A DNA stretch of 64,000 nt, from contig CAMSTW010000002.1 in NCBI GenBank assembly GCA_947063855.1, forward strand, positions 1 through 64,000. Direction: 5' to 3'. Positions 40,722-50,118 of the stretch are shown in pieces (position 1 is the stretch's first letter; every line of letters begins with the position of its first letter). The notes below the pieces were generated by a model. It was not told where the DNA came from. It made no database searches and saw nothing but the letters and a program-made list of their open reading frames with translations. The translations under genes and the position numbers were made by a program. The stretch is from an uncultured Dorea sp. GTDB lineage: Bacteria > Bacillota > Clostridia > Lachnospirales > Lachnospiraceae.

Positions 40722-41450
40722 ATGATGACACATGTATTGATACTGGAGGATGACAGGGCTTCCATGGAGGCTTTGGAGAAGATTCTTATGGAGTATCCGG
40801 AGGATATCTGTGTACATGCCGCTTCTTCTTATGATGAGGCGAAGGCGCTGCTGAACGCGGATACCAGGTACGGATTATTCCTCCTGGACGTGAATCTTGG
40901 AGGAGAGGACCGGTCGGATATCGGCGGTATCCTGTTTGCGCGGGAGTTAAGAGAACAGTTCCGGTACGCGTTTACCCCGGTGGTCATGGTAACGTCCGTA
41001 GGGGCGATGGAGATGCAGGCCTACAGAGAACTGCACTGCTATCTCTACATTATGAAGCCGTTTCGGCCGGAGCAGGTGAAGGAAGTGGTACAGAAGGTGC
41101 TGAAGAAGGAGAAGCAGGAGGATGAGCCGCCGTCAGTCGTTGTGAAACGGGACGGGGTGAATTATCAGGTCAGATGCGAGGATATCCGCTACATAGAGGC
41201 GATTCCCAGAGGCGTCAGGCTGCATCTTCGGGAGGAGGACTGGAATGTGCCGTATATAACGCTTAAGCAGCTTCTCCTGAAACTGCCGGCCGGGATGTTT
41301 CTTCAGTGTCACCGGATGTTCGCGGTGAACCGCAGGGAAGTGGAATATTACGATACGGTGAACCGTATCGTGAAGCTTAGAAACTGTAAGGACGTGGTGG
41401 AGATCGGGGTCACTTATAAGGCGGAGATCGGGAGGCTGGTAAGCGGCTGA
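40722..41450 (+). CDS. LytTR-family response regulator
   Basis: A 242-residue regulator: receiver domain (1-125) with HVLILEDDRASMEALEKIL and phospho-acceptor Asp in GLFLLDVNLGG, the switch TSVGAM and MKPF Lys, and a C-terminal LytTR DNA-binding domain (about 138-240) with IRYIEAIPRGVRLHL and CHRMFAVNRREV. LytTR regulators bind pairs of imperfect direct repeats. Its sensor kinase is the next gene, 94 bp away. The GGGGAGG fits either of the two adjacent ATGs (40722, 40725). Confidence 0.92.
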   Translation: MMTHVLILEDDRASMEALEKILMEYPEDICVHAASSYDEAKALLNADTRYGLFLLDVNLGGEDRSDIGGILFARELREQFRYAFTPVVMVTSVGAMEMQAYRELHCYLYIMKPFRPEQVKEVVQKVLKKEKQEDEPPSVVVKRDGVNYQVRCEDIRYIEAIPRGVRLHLREEDWNVPYITLKQLLLKLPAGMFLQCHRMFAVNRREVEYYDTVNRIVKLRNCKDVVEIGVTYKAEIGRLVSG

Positions 41451-41544
41451 TGCTGCAGAGGCAGTATGGAATCTGTGATATTGTGATATTATGGAACAAT
41501 GGAATCATGTACCAGAGCATGAGTTCAGGGAAGGAGACATCCGG

Positions 41545-42396
41545 ATGGTGAACTGGGTAAGAAAGTTTTTATACCGTATATTCTGCGTGGTTGCGCTTCT
41601 GGTGTCCGTCTATCTGATTGTGGATTTTCTGGTGAGCGGGACCTTTGATTACCGGATCTTTACGATGTTCGTGCTGCTGATTGTGGTTGAGATCTGGGGG
41701 ATCATCGACTGGCGCAGGAATTATCTTCTCATGAAGCAGAAAGAGTCGGAGCTTAAGCTGTATAAGCATTACATCCGGCCTCTTGAGGAGCTGGTGAAGG
41801 AGATCCGCGCCAAGCAGCATGAATTTGACAATCACATCCATGCAATCCTCAATATGCATCTGACGGTAGGAGATTATGACGAACTGGTGGCAAGGCAGTC
41901 CGAATACATCACGGAGGTGATCAAGGATGATGAAAGCAGGAGATATCTTCCGCTTCTGAGGATCAGTGATAAGGTTCTGGCCGGATTTCTCTACAGTAAG
42001 ATCGTGCGTGCGCCGTCGTATGTCCGGACAGATGTAGAGGTCAGGAGTCTGGAAATCATATCAGGAATCTCGGAGCATCACCTGATCGAGATCGTGGGAA
42101 CGCTGGTTGATAACGCCTATGAAGCCTGCACAGAAGAGAGGGACAGGGTGTTTATGGAACTGGATTCACAGAAGGACAGGCTTATATTTGTCATAAAGAA
42201 TCAGATACAGAACACGCGCATGACAGAGATCCACAGGTTTTTCGAGAAAGGGTACTCTACGAAGAAGGATGCGGCCGGACACGGGCTGGGGCTTTATAAT
42301 GCCAAGATGCTTGTGGGCAGATACCGGGGAGAGATTACCGTCAGTACAGAAAGAATGGAAGGGCAGGATTATATCTGCATAAAAGTAATCATATAA
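41545..42396 (+). CDS. GHKL-family sensor histidine kinase
   Basis: A 283-residue kinase. Two N-terminal membrane helices (about 8-50), then a coiled coil and H box (EIRAKQHEFDNHIHAILNMH) and a GHKL ATPase domain with LVDNAYEACTEE (N box) and GHGLGLYNAKMLVGRY (G box). It has the compact AgrC/ComD-type layout but only two membrane helices, so a short extracellular loop is the only possible sensor. ATG41545 has GGAG 8 bases upstream. It is presumed partner of the LytTR regulator upstream. Confidence 0.9.
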   Translation: MVNWVRKFLYRIFCVVALLVSVYLIVDFLVSGTFDYRIFTMFVLLIVVEIWGIIDWRRNYLLMKQKESELKLYKHYIRPLEELVKEIRAKQHEFDNHIHAILNMHLTVGDYDELVARQSEYITEVIKDDESRRYLPLLRISDKVLAGFLYSKIVRAPSYVRTDVEVRSLEIISGISEHHLIEIVGTLVDNAYEACTEERDRVFMELDSQKDRLIFVIKNQIQNTRMTEIHRFFEKGYSTKKDAAGHGLGLYNAKMLVGRYRGEITVSTERMEGQDYICIKVII

Positions 42397-42505
42397 GGAA
42401 TGGAACGGCAATTCCTGTAATTTAAAGTATAAAATATCTCAATCTACCAATAATAGTATTACGACAGAAATATGGCAGAATTTGTAGATGGAGGTATTTT
42501 GGATT

Positions 42506-43054
42506 ATGAAGGCAACAGGAATTGTACGTAGAATAGATGATCTGGGAAGAGTCGTGATACCAAAGGAGATCCGCCGGACCCTCCGGATCCGGGAGGGAGA
42601 TCCCCTTGAGATCTTCACCGACAGGGAAGGCGAAATCATACTGAAGAAGTATTCGCCGATCGGGGAATTATCGACCTTTGCCAGGCAGTACGCGGAGAGC
42701 CTGTCACAGACCATCGGCTGTCTGGTCTGTGTCTGTGACATGGATCAGGTCATAGCATCCGCAGGAAACGGCAAGAAGGAGCTTCAGGAAAAGTATATCA
42801 GCAGGCAGCTTGAGAAGCAGCTTGGCAGCAGGAGCCAGCTGGCGGCAGCGGCAGGAGAGAAGGCTTATATTCCGGTGACGGACGCCCAGGATGAGGAGTA
42901 CGAGTATGAGATCATCAGCCCGATCGTCTGTGAGGGAGATGTGATTGGCGGCGTGATCCTTCTTTCAAGAGATCCCAAGAAGAAGTTCGGAGAACTGGAG
43001 CAGAAGATGGCGGTATGCGCCGCAGGATTTTTGGGAAGCCAGATGGAACAATAG
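42506..43054 (+). CDS. spoVT: Stage V sporulation regulator SpoVT
   Basis: A 182-residue protein. The N-terminal AbrB-type swapped hairpin (ATGIVRRIDDLGRVVIPKEI, TLRIREGDPLEIFTD) binds DNA. A GAF-like C-terminal domain (about 60-180, YAESLSQTIGCLVCVCDMDQ, VIGGVILLSRDP) makes the tetramer. SpoVT tunes sigma G-dependent genes in the forespore. ATG42506 is chosen because GGAGG at 42490 serves it and lies inside the earlier in-frame ATG42488. A GTATAA at 42427 before an AT-rich stretch may be part of a forespore promoter; not firm. Confidence 0.93.
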   Translation: MKATGIVRRIDDLGRVVIPKEIRRTLRIREGDPLEIFTDREGEIILKKYSPIGELSTFARQYAESLSQTIGCLVCVCDMDQVIASAGNGKKELQEKYISRQLEKQLGSRSQLAAAAGEKAYIPVTDAQDEEYEYEIISPIVCEGDVIGGVILLSRDPKKKFGELEQKMAVCAAGFLGSQMEQ

Positions 43055-43139
43055 TGGAATATAGTGGAATAAAGAAGAGATTTTCATCATACCTTGTGGT
43101 AAGGTATTCCGCAGGAGTACATTGCAAGGAGGGATGGGA

Positions 43140-43514
43140 ATGGAAAGAAAGCTTCCAAAAGATTCCAGAGTTATGTGGGTTCTGAAGTCACTTCTGGTCT
43201 CTTATGTCATCACAGGGATTCTGCTGTTACTGCTGGCGGTTGCACTCTATAAGCTGGAGCTGAACGAGAAGGCGGTGTCCGCGGCGATCACGGCAATCTA
43301 TATCATTGCGACTCTGCTTGGCGGCATCATCATCGGCAAGCTTGCCAGAGTAAGAAGATATCTGTGGGGGCTGGGACTGGGAATCGGATATTTTGCGCTG
43401 CTTCTTCTGATTACGCTGGGGGTGTACCGGACTCTGAACGGCGACGCGGTCAATCTGGTGACAACGTTTATCCTGTGCGCAGGAGGCGGGATGGCCGGAG
43501 GGATGCTGTCCTAG
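43140..43514 (+). CDS. TIGR04086-type membrane protein
   Basis: A 124-residue protein with four membrane helices (for example LVSYVITGILLLLLAVALYK, AITAIYIIATLLGGIIIGKL, GLGIGYFALLLLITLGVY), a basic KLARVRRYLWG loop and a glycine-rich end GGGMAGGML. This matches the YrzE/TIGR04086 family, regularly found just upstream of the SCIFF peptide. ATG43140 has AAGGAGGG 6 bases upstream. A link with SCIFF export or action is suspected from conservation of neighbourhood only. Confidence 0.82.
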   Translation: MERKLPKDSRVMWVLKSLLVSYVITGILLLLLAVALYKLELNEKAVSAAITAIYIIATLLGGIIIGKLARVRRYLWGLGLGIGYFALLLLITLGVYRTLNGDAVNLVTTFILCAGGGMAGGMLS

Positions 43515-43565
43515 TCTTTATCTGTTTCTGAACGGCATGACATGAGAACAACGAAAATAAAGTTA

Positions 43566-43594
43566 TTGCGAAAATGAACATGTGATGCTATAAT
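43566..43594 (+). promoter_or_regulatory. SCIFF promoter
   Basis: TTGCGA (43566-43571) and perfect TATAAT (43589-43594) are 17 bp apart, 36 bp before the peptide gene. Confidence 0.75.
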
Positions 43595-43630
43595 AACAGA
43601 AGTTAGGCAAAGATAAGGAGGAGCATGACC

Positions 43631-43774
43631 ATGAAGCATGTAAAGACATTAAATACACACACCATGAATAACAGCCTGAAGAAGGGCGGATGCGGAGAGT
43701 GCCAGACATCCTGCCAGTCAGCATGTAAGACATCCTGCACAGTGGGCAACCAGACCTGCGAGCAGAAGAAGTAA
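43631..43774 (+). CDS. scfA: SCIFF ranthipeptide precursor (six cysteines in forty-five)
   Basis: A 47-residue peptide with leader MKHVKTLNTHTMNNSLKKGG and core CGECQTSCQS then ACKTSCTVGNQTCEQKK. The six cysteines are residues 21, 24, 28, 32, 36 and 43. SCIFF is near universal in Clostridia; the maturase ScfB joins a cysteine sulfur to the side chain of a threonine (a gamma thioether), here possibly one of Thr34, Thr37 or Thr42. AAGGAGG lies upstream. The mature product and its job are unresolved in the literature I know. Confidence 0.95.
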   Translation: MKHVKTLNTHTMNNSLKKGGCGECQTSCQSACKTSCTVGNQTCEQKK

Positions 43775-43823
43775 TCCACGAGATCATGGAATGACAACGC
43801 CTGTGCGGTAAGCAGCAGGCGGA

Positions 43824-43849
43824 GAATCCCGCATAGCGGGATTCTTTTT
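43824..43849 (+). terminator. Intergenic terminator/attenuator between scfA and scfB
   Basis: GAATCCCGC (43824-43832) pairs with GCGGGATTC (43836-43844), loop ATA, followed by TTTTT. Most transcripts should stop here, giving far more peptide mRNA than maturase mRNA; the maturase gene starts 39 bp later. Confidence 0.85.
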
Positions 43850-43887
43850 CTGTTTGCATCAGCACATGAGAGAAAGGAGTCATAGTC

Positions 43888-45321
43888 TTGATACATCAGT
43901 ATCAGAATAACGGATATAATATTGTGATGGATGTCGTAAGCGGCGCGGTTCATGTGGTGGATCAGGTTTGCTATGATGTGATCGCCGGCATCTGTAAGTC
44001 GGATGAAGCAGATGGCTTTGAAGCCTGCAAAGGCTTACAGGAAGGACCCGGGATCACGGCAGAGACGCTTAAAGAGCCGGAGACATTTCAGAAGCTTGCG
44101 GCAGAGCTTAACGGCCGGTACAGTGAAGAAGAGATCGGGGAAGCACTCCGGGATGTTATAGAACTTACGGAGGCAGGGCAGCTGTTTACAGAGGATACAT
44201 ATGAATGCCTGATCGATGAAGTAAAGAAGAGAAAGACCGTGGTGAAGGCCCTCTGCCTTCATATTGCCCATGACTGCAACCTTGCCTGCAGATATTGTTT
44301 TGCGGAAGAAGGAGAGTATCATGGCAGACGTGCGCTCATGAGCTATGAGGTGGGGAAGAAGGCTCTGGATTTCCTCATCGCCAGTTCGGGAGGCAGGCAT
44401 AATCTGGAGGTGGATTTCTTTGGAGGAGAGCCGCTCATGAACTGGCAGGTGGTGAAGGATCTCGTGGCTTATGGAAGAGAGCAGGAGAAGATCCATGATA
44501 AGCATTTCCGCTTTACATTGACGACGAACGGCGTGCTTCTGAATGACGAGGTGCAGGCTTTCGTGAACAGAGAGATGGACAATGTGGTCTTAAGCCTCGA
44601 CGGGCGCAGGGAGGTCAACGACAGGATGCGTCCCTTCCGCAATGGAGCGGGAAGCTACGACCTGATCGTTCCGAAGTTCCAGAGGCTTGCAGACAGCCGG
44701 GGACAGGAGAGGTACTATGTCCGGGGGACATTTACCAGAGAGAATCTTGATTTTGCAGAGGACATCCTTCACTTTGCAGATCTTGGGTTTAAGCAGATGT
44801 CCATAGAGCCGGTTGTGGGGGACGAGGACGATCCCTATGCGATCCGCGTAAGCGACCTTCCGGCGATCATGGAAGAGTATGATAAGCTGGCGAAGGTGAT
44901 GATTGAGCGGGAAAAGGAAGGAAAAGGTTTTAATTTCTTTCATTTTATGATAGACTTAGACGGTGGGCCCTGTGTGGCAAAAAGACTATCCGGATGCGGT
45001 TCGGGAACCGAGTATCTGGCTGTCACGCCCTGGGGGGATCTGTATCCATGCCACCAGTTCGTAGGACAGGAAGAGTTCCTTATGGGGAATGTGGACGAGG
45101 GGATCGTGAGGCCGGAGATTGCTGACGATTTCCGCAGCTGTAATGTCTACTCCAAGGAGAAATGCAGAGACTGCTTTGCGAAGTTCTACTGCAGCGGGGG
45201 ATGTATGGCGAATGCTTATCATTTCCACGGGACGATCCATGACACCTATGAGATCGGGTGCGAGATGCAGAGGAAGCGTGTTGAATGCGCAATTATGATA
45301 AAGGCTGCTTTGGCAGAGTAA
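43888..45321 (+). CDS. scfB: SCIFF radical-SAM maturase
   Basis: A 477-residue radical-SAM/SPASM enzyme. An N-terminal RRE-like domain (about 1-95, with VHVVDQVCYDVIAGI) should bind the leader peptide. The radical-SAM motif is C130-x3-C134-x2-C137 (CNLACRYC), followed by VDFFGGEPLMNW. The C-terminal SPASM region has Cys sets (GPCVAKRLSGCGSGTEY, YPCHQF, KEKCRDCFAKFYCSGGC) for two auxiliary clusters. It installs thioethers in the SCIFF peptide. Starts at TTG43888 with GAAAGGAG upstream. Confidence 0.95.
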   Translation: MIHQYQNNGYNIVMDVVSGAVHVVDQVCYDVIAGICKSDEADGFEACKGLQEGPGITAETLKEPETFQKLAAELNGRYSEEEIGEALRDVIELTEAGQLFTEDTYECLIDEVKKRKTVVKALCLHIAHDCNLACRYCFAEEGEYHGRRALMSYEVGKKALDFLIASSGGRHNLEVDFFGGEPLMNWQVVKDLVAYGREQEKIHDKHFRFTLTTNGVLLNDEVQAFVNREMDNVVLSLDGRREVNDRMRPFRNGAGSYDLIVPKFQRLADSRGQERYYVRGTFTRENLDFAEDILHFADLGFKQMSIEPVVGDEDDPYAIRVSDLPAIMEEYDKLAKVMIEREKEGKGFNFFHFMIDLDGGPCVAKRLSGCGSGTEYLAVTPWGDLYPCHQFVGQEEFLMGNVDEGIVRPEIADDFRSCNVYSKEKCRDCFAKFYCSGGCMANAYHFHGTIHDTYEIGCEMQRKRVECAIMIKAALAE

Positions 45322-45429
45322 GCGCATGTGGTACGATAGAAGCCGCTCTGGCAGAGTAAGAGCGCTCCGGAAAGGCAGAGAGAACAACAGTGTTTCCGGG
45401 AGATACTTAAGTAGAAAGGAAGTTTAATC

Positions 45430-47580
45430 ATGAAGAAGAACAGAGGCATACTGAGCCTGGTGCTGACATTCGTGCTGGCTGCGTTGATGGGCTTTACGGT
45501 GCTGGTTGGTTTCGGTAAGACCGGAACAGGGGCGATGAGGAATATTAAGCTTGGACTGGATCTGGAAGGCGGTGTCAGCATCACATATCAGGTGAAGGAC
45601 AAGAATCCATCGGAAGAAGAGATGAGCGATACCATCTACAAGCTCCAGAGACGTGTAGAGCAGTACAGTACGGAGGCGAGCGTGTACCAGGAAGGCAGCG
45701 ACCGGATCAATATCGAGATTCCAGGCGTGACGGATGCCAATAAGATTCTGGACGACCTGGGCAAGCCCGGTTCGCTGGAGTTTCAGACGGAGGACGGAGA
45801 GACCGTGATCACGGGTGCGGATGTGGAGACGGCGACCGCGAAGGCCGGCGAGGATAAGATGGGCAACCGTGAGTACTCCATAGAGCTGAACCTGAACAAA
45901 AACGGAAAAGAAAAGTTTGCCAAGGCTACGGAAGAGAATGTAGGCAGGAAGATTAATATTGTTTATGACGGTGCGACCATCAGCGACCCGGTCGTGAATC
46001 AGGCAATCACGGGCGGACAGGCATATATCACCGGTAACTTTACATTCGAGGAGGCTGACAATCTGGCGGCTACCATCCGTATCGGCGGCCTGAAGCTTGA
46101 ACTGGAAGAGCTGCGTTCTAACGTTGTAGGAGCACAGCTTGGCGAGCAGGCAATCAGCACCAGCCTGAAGGCAGGAGCGATTGGTCTTGTGCTGATTATC
46201 ATCTTTATGATGTTCGTATATTATCTTCCGGGACTTGCGGCGGGTATTGCGCTGCTGATCTATACGGAGCTGGTACTGCTGGTGCTGAACGGATTCAACG
46301 TTACCCTGACGCTGCCGGGTATTGCCGGTATCATCCTTGGTATCGGTATGGCGGTAGACGCCAACGTCATCATATTTGCCCGTGTGCGCGAGGAGATGAC
46401 GAAGGGCAAGAGTGTGAAGAATTCTCTGAAGACCGGATTTCAGAAGGCCCTGTCTGCGATCGTGGACGGTAATGTGACGACGCTGATTGCTGCTGCGGTA
46501 TTGTGGTTTAGGGGATCTGGTTCGGTCAAGGGATTCGCGCAGACACTGGCGATTGGTATCATCGTATCCATGTTTACGGCGCTTGTGGTGACAAGGGTAA
46601 TCGTATTTTCCTTCTATGCGGTGGGACTTCGCAAAGAGAAGCTGTACTACCGTCCGAGAAAGGAGCGGGAGCCGATTGATTTTGTCGGCAGATGCAAAGT
46701 CTTCTTTGCCATCTCGATTCTGCTGATTGCGGCGGGAGCGGCCGTGATGGGCGTGAATTCCTCAAGAGGAAAGGGAGCGTTCGCCTACAGCCTTGAGTTC
46801 GAAGGCGGTACTTCCACGAATGTGACGTTTAACGAAGACTATTCTATAGAAGAGATTGATGAAAAGATTGTACCTGTAGTGGAAGAGGTGACAGGCGACC
46901 ATAACGTACAGACCCAGAAGGTAGCGGGAACCAATCAGGTCATCATTAAGACGGTGACGCTTGAGCTTGACCAGCGTGAAGAGCTGAATAAGGCTATGGT
47001 GGATGAGTTCAAGGTAGACGAGTCGCTGATTACGGCTGAGAATATCAGTTCCACCGTAAGTAACGAGATGCGTCAGGATGCCGTCGTTGCGGTTATCATA
47101 GCGACGGTCTGCATGCTTCTGTATATCTGGTTTAGGTTCAAGGATATCCGGTTTGCGGCGAGCGCAATCCTTGCGCTTCTGCATGACGTACTGGTGGTAA
47201 TCGGATTCTATGCGATCGCCAGGGTATCCGTAGGGAATACATTTATCGCCTGTATGCTGACGATTGTGGGTTACTCGATCAACGCGACGATTGTAATCTT
47301 CGACCGTATCCGTGAGGAACTTCACTATCAGACGAGGAAGACGGATCTTGCAGAGGTTGTGAACAAGAGTGTGACACAGACGCTTACAAGAAGTATCTAT
47401 ACATCCCTGACAACCTTTGTGATGGTAGCGATACTCTTCATCATGGGCGTCAGCTCCATCCGGGAGTTTGCGGCGCCGCTGATGGTAGGCGTAGTCTGCG
47501 GAGCATATTCTTCCGTATGTATCACAGGTGCGCTGTGGTATGTGATGCGGATGAAGCTTGGGAAGAAAGCATCTGAATAA
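45430..47580 (+). CDS. secDF: Fused protein translocase subunit SecDF
   Basis: A 716-residue fusion of SecD and SecF, twelve membrane helices in all. The SecD part has LGLDLEGGVSITYQVKD, a P1 domain and LPGIAGIILGIGMAVDANVI; the SecF part starts about residue 410 (VGRCKVFFAISILLI) and has YSLEFEGGTSTNV and YSINATIVIFDRIREE. It uses the proton gradient to pull proteins out of SecYEG. Fused forms are usual in Firmicutes. AGAAAGGAAG lies before ATG45430; a terminator follows. Confidence 0.96.
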   Translation: MKKNRGILSLVLTFVLAALMGFTVLVGFGKTGTGAMRNIKLGLDLEGGVSITYQVKDKNPSEEEMSDTIYKLQRRVEQYSTEASVYQEGSDRINIEIPGVTDANKILDDLGKPGSLEFQTEDGETVITGADVETATAKAGEDKMGNREYSIELNLNKNGKEKFAKATEENVGRKINIVYDGATISDPVVNQAITGGQAYITGNFTFEEADNLAATIRIGGLKLELEELRSNVVGAQLGEQAISTSLKAGAIGLVLIIIFMMFVYYLPGLAAGIALLIYTELVLLVLNGFNVTLTLPGIAGIILGIGMAVDANVIIFARVREEMTKGKSVKNSLKTGFQKALSAIVDGNVTTLIAAAVLWFRGSGSVKGFAQTLAIGIIVSMFTALVVTRVIVFSFYAVGLRKEKLYYRPRKEREPIDFVGRCKVFFAISILLIAAGAAVMGVNSSRGKGAFAYSLEFEGGTSTNVTFNEDYSIEEIDEKIVPVVEEVTGDHNVQTQKVAGTNQVIIKTVTLELDQREELNKAMVDEFKVDESLITAENISSTVSNEMRQDAVVAVIIATVCMLLYIWFRFKDIRFAASAILALLHDVLVVIGFYAIARVSVGNTFIACMLTIVGYSINATIVIFDRIREELHYQTRKTDLAEVVNKSVTQTLTRSIYTSLTTFVMVAILFIMGVSSIREFAAPLMVGVVCGAYSSVCITGALWYVMRMKLGKKASE

Positions 47581-47593
47581 GGGATTGAAGGAA

Positions 47594-47625
47594 GCAGCTG
47601 CGGAAGGATTTCGCGGCTGCTTTTT
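47594..47625 (+). terminator. secDF terminator
   Basis: GCAGCTGCG (47594-47602) pairs with CGCGGCTGC (47612-47620, G-U allowed), followed by TTTTT. Confidence 0.8.
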
Positions 47626-47655
47626 GGCAATATGAACAGAAGGAGGAGTTGCAGC

Positions 47656-49416
47656 ATGGAGCGGTGGGTACTTTTGAGGAAGGGTGCGGATTTTGAGGCA
47701 ATCGGGAGGCAGTTTCACGTCAGTCCCAGGACGGCGTGTCTGATCAGGAACCGGGAGGTGATCGGGGAAGCGGCAATCGACAGGTATTTGAACGGGACGA
47801 TCGGGGATCTGTATGACGGGATGCTGATGAAGGGAATGGATCAGGCGGTGGATATCCTTGGGGAGAAGATCAGGAATCAGGAGAGGATCCGTGTGATCGG
47901 AGATTACGATATAGACGGGGTCAACGCGGCTTACATATTAGTGGAAGGAATCGAGACTCTTGGCGGAATCGTGGACAGTGATATCCCGGACCGGATCAGG
48001 GACGGCTATGGTCTGAACATCGAACTTGTCGACCGCGCGTACAGAGAAGGGATTGACACCATAGTCACCTGTGATAACGGGATTGCGGCGGCGGATGAAA
48101 TTGCATATGGAAAGAGTCTTGGGATGACGGTCATTGTCACGGATCACCACGAGGTGCCCTACGATGAGGAGGACGGAAAGAGACATTATCTGCTTCCGGA
48201 GGCGGACGCTCTCATCGATCCAAAGCAGCCGGGATGTGAGTATCCGTTCAAGGGGCTGTGCGGCGCCGCGATCGCATATAAGCTGGTAGAGGCGCTGTGC
48301 GAGGCCATGGGCCGGGATGCGGATGAGCTTGATTATCTGCTTGAAAATGCGGCCATAGCAACGGTAGGAGACGTCATGGATCTTAACGAAGAGAACCGGA
48401 TCATCGTAAAAGAAGGTCTGGAGATGCTTGGCAGAACCCATAATCTGGGACTTCGCGCCCTGATGGAATGCACGAAGGTGGAGAAAGAGAGGCTTCGCGC
48501 CTATCATATCGGTTTCATACTGGGACCCTGCATGAATGCCAGCGGAAGACTGGATACGGCAAAGAGAGCGCTTGGTCTCTTAAGAGCGAAGGATAAGAAG
48601 GAGGCCGATGTTCTGGCGCAGGATCTGAAGGCGCTGAATGACAGCAGGAAGGATATGACAGAGGCGGCGGTAGAGCAGGCCAGAGAGCTGGTGGAGACGA
48701 CGCCGGCAGGAGAGGATAAGGTTCTTGTAATCTATCTGCCGGGGTGCCATGAGAGTCTTGCGGGGATTGTGGCCGGGAGGATCCGGGAGCGGTATTACAG
48801 GCCGGTCTTCGTGCTGACGGACGGGGAAGAAGGGCTGAAAGGCTCCGGACGTTCGATAGACGCCTACCATATGTTTGAGGAACTGAGCAGATGTAAGGAA
48901 TTGCTGACACGGTACGGCGGGCACAGGCTGGCGGCCGGCCTGTCTCTGAAAAGGGAGAATATGGAGAAGCTGCGCCGGATGCTGAATGAGGGGTGCACTC
49001 TGACAGAGGAGGATCTGACAGAGAAGGTAGTCATAGATATGGAACTTCCGTTTTCCTGTGTGACGGAGGGGTTCGTAAAAGAGCTGTCCCTTCTTGAGCC
49101 TTTCGGGAAAGGAAACACCAAGCCGGTGTTTGCCGCCCGCAATGTGGAGCTTCTTGGCGGGAGAGTTCTTGGGAAGAATCAGAATGTCCTGAAACTAAGA
49201 GCGAGGGATGGCGCCGGGACAGTGATAGACGCCATGTGTTTTCAGCAGATGGAAGGACTTCTTGATATGCTTAAGGAACGGTATGGGAAAGCGGCAGTGG
49301 AAGATATGCTCCTTGGGAGACGAAGCGGGATGCGGATATCCCTTACCTTCTATCCGGATCTCAATGAGTATATGGGGCGGATTACGCCGCAGATCGTCAT
49401 CACACATTATAAATAA
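47656..49416 (+). CDS. recJ: Single-stranded DNA exonuclease RecJ
   Basis: A 586-residue DHH-family nuclease. Motifs: RVIGDYDIDGVNAAYI (motif I), IVTCDNGIAA, VIVTDHHEVP (the DHH motif), and the DHHA1 part with RYGGHRLAAGLSL and an OB-like C-terminal domain (LLEPFGKGNTKPVFAARNVE). It degrades single-stranded DNA 5' to 3' in recombination and repair. The unusual N-terminal 60 residues (FEAIGRQFHVSPRTACLIRN) are the standard RecJ lead-in. ATG47656 has GGAGGAG upstream. Confidence 0.93.
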   Translation: MERWVLLRKGADFEAIGRQFHVSPRTACLIRNREVIGEAAIDRYLNGTIGDLYDGMLMKGMDQAVDILGEKIRNQERIRVIGDYDIDGVNAAYILVEGIETLGGIVDSDIPDRIRDGYGLNIELVDRAYREGIDTIVTCDNGIAAADEIAYGKSLGMTVIVTDHHEVPYDEEDGKRHYLLPEADALIDPKQPGCEYPFKGLCGAAIAYKLVEALCEAMGRDADELDYLLENAAIATVGDVMDLNEENRIIVKEGLEMLGRTHNLGLRALMECTKVEKERLRAYHIGFILGPCMNASGRLDTAKRALGLLRAKDKKEADVLAQDLKALNDSRKDMTEAAVEQARELVETTPAGEDKVLVIYLPGCHESLAGIVAGRIRERYYRPVFVLTDGEEGLKGSGRSIDAYHMFEELSRCKELLTRYGGHRLAAGLSLKRENMEKLRRMLNEGCTLTEEDLTEKVVIDMELPFSCVTEGFVKELSLLEPFGKGNTKPVFAARNVELLGGRVLGKNQNVLKLRARDGAGTVIDAMCFQQMEGLLDMLKERYGKAAVEDMLLGRRSGMRISLTFYPDLNEYMGRITPQIVITHYK

Positions 49417-49438
49417 GCCGTATGGATGTTATGCAGTC

Positions 49439-49467
49439 TTGAAAAACCCCGGAACTAATGCTATACT
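49439..49467 (+). promoter_or_regulatory. apt promoter
   Basis: TTGAAA (49439-49444) and TATACT (49462-49467) are 17 bp apart, 35 bp before apt. Confidence 0.7.
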
Positions 49468-49502
49468 TAAAAAGTATTTGAAACAGGAATGGAGAGGTCG
49501 TT

Positions 49503-50027
49503 ATGAAGAAGATTGAAGAGTACGTAGTAAGTATTCCGGATTTCCCGGAACAGGGGATTATATTCAGAGATGTGACCAGTGTGCTTCAGGATGCCGACGG
49601 GCTGGCATTGTCGATAGACCTGATGCAGGAGAAGCTTGAAGGCGTGGAATTTGACCTGGTCGTGGGACCCGAGTCGAGAGGATTTATATTCGGGATGCCG
49701 ATTGCCTATAATCTGCATAAACCGTTTATTCCGGTCAGGAAGAAGGGGAAGCTTCCGCGTGAGACGGTTTCCATACAGTACGAACTGGAATATGGTACTG
49801 CGGAGCTTGAGATTCACAGGGATGCCGTCAAGCCGGGGCAGAGAGTGGTGATTATTGACGACCTGATGGCTACAGGCGGGACCAATGAAGCGATTATCAA
49901 GCTGATCGAGGGACTTGGCGGAGTCGTGGTGAAGACGGTATTTCTCATGGAGCTTGAAGGCTTGAAGGGGAGAGAACGGCTGAAGGGATATGATGTGGAT
50001 TCCATCATCGCGTATCCGGGGAAGTAA
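49503..50027 (+). CDS. apt: Adenine phosphoribosyltransferase
   Basis: A 174-residue type I phosphoribosyltransferase. It has IPDFPEQGIIFRDVTSVLQD, the substrate-binding GPESRGFIFGMPIA segment, KKGKLPRETVS and the PRPP loop RVVIIDDLMATGGTNEAIIK. It salvages adenine to AMP. Position immediately before the (p)ppGpp synthetase gene is conserved in Firmicutes (recJ-apt-rel). AGGTCGTT is a poor ribosome binding site, with GGAGAGG just upstream. Confidence 0.97.
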   Translation: MKKIEEYVVSIPDFPEQGIIFRDVTSVLQDADGLALSIDLMQEKLEGVEFDLVVGPESRGFIFGMPIAYNLHKPFIPVRKKGKLPRETVSIQYELEYGTAELEIHRDAVKPGQRVVIIDDLMATGGTNEAIIKLIEGLGGVVVKTVFLMELEGLKGRERLKGYDVDSIIAYPGK

Positions 50028-50118
50028 CCTGGACAACCGGGATGCCTGTATCTGACCGGTTAAGTTTATTTGCCAGTTATTGTTGTAGTAGAGAAATTGA
50101 GAGGAAGGAGGCATTAAT

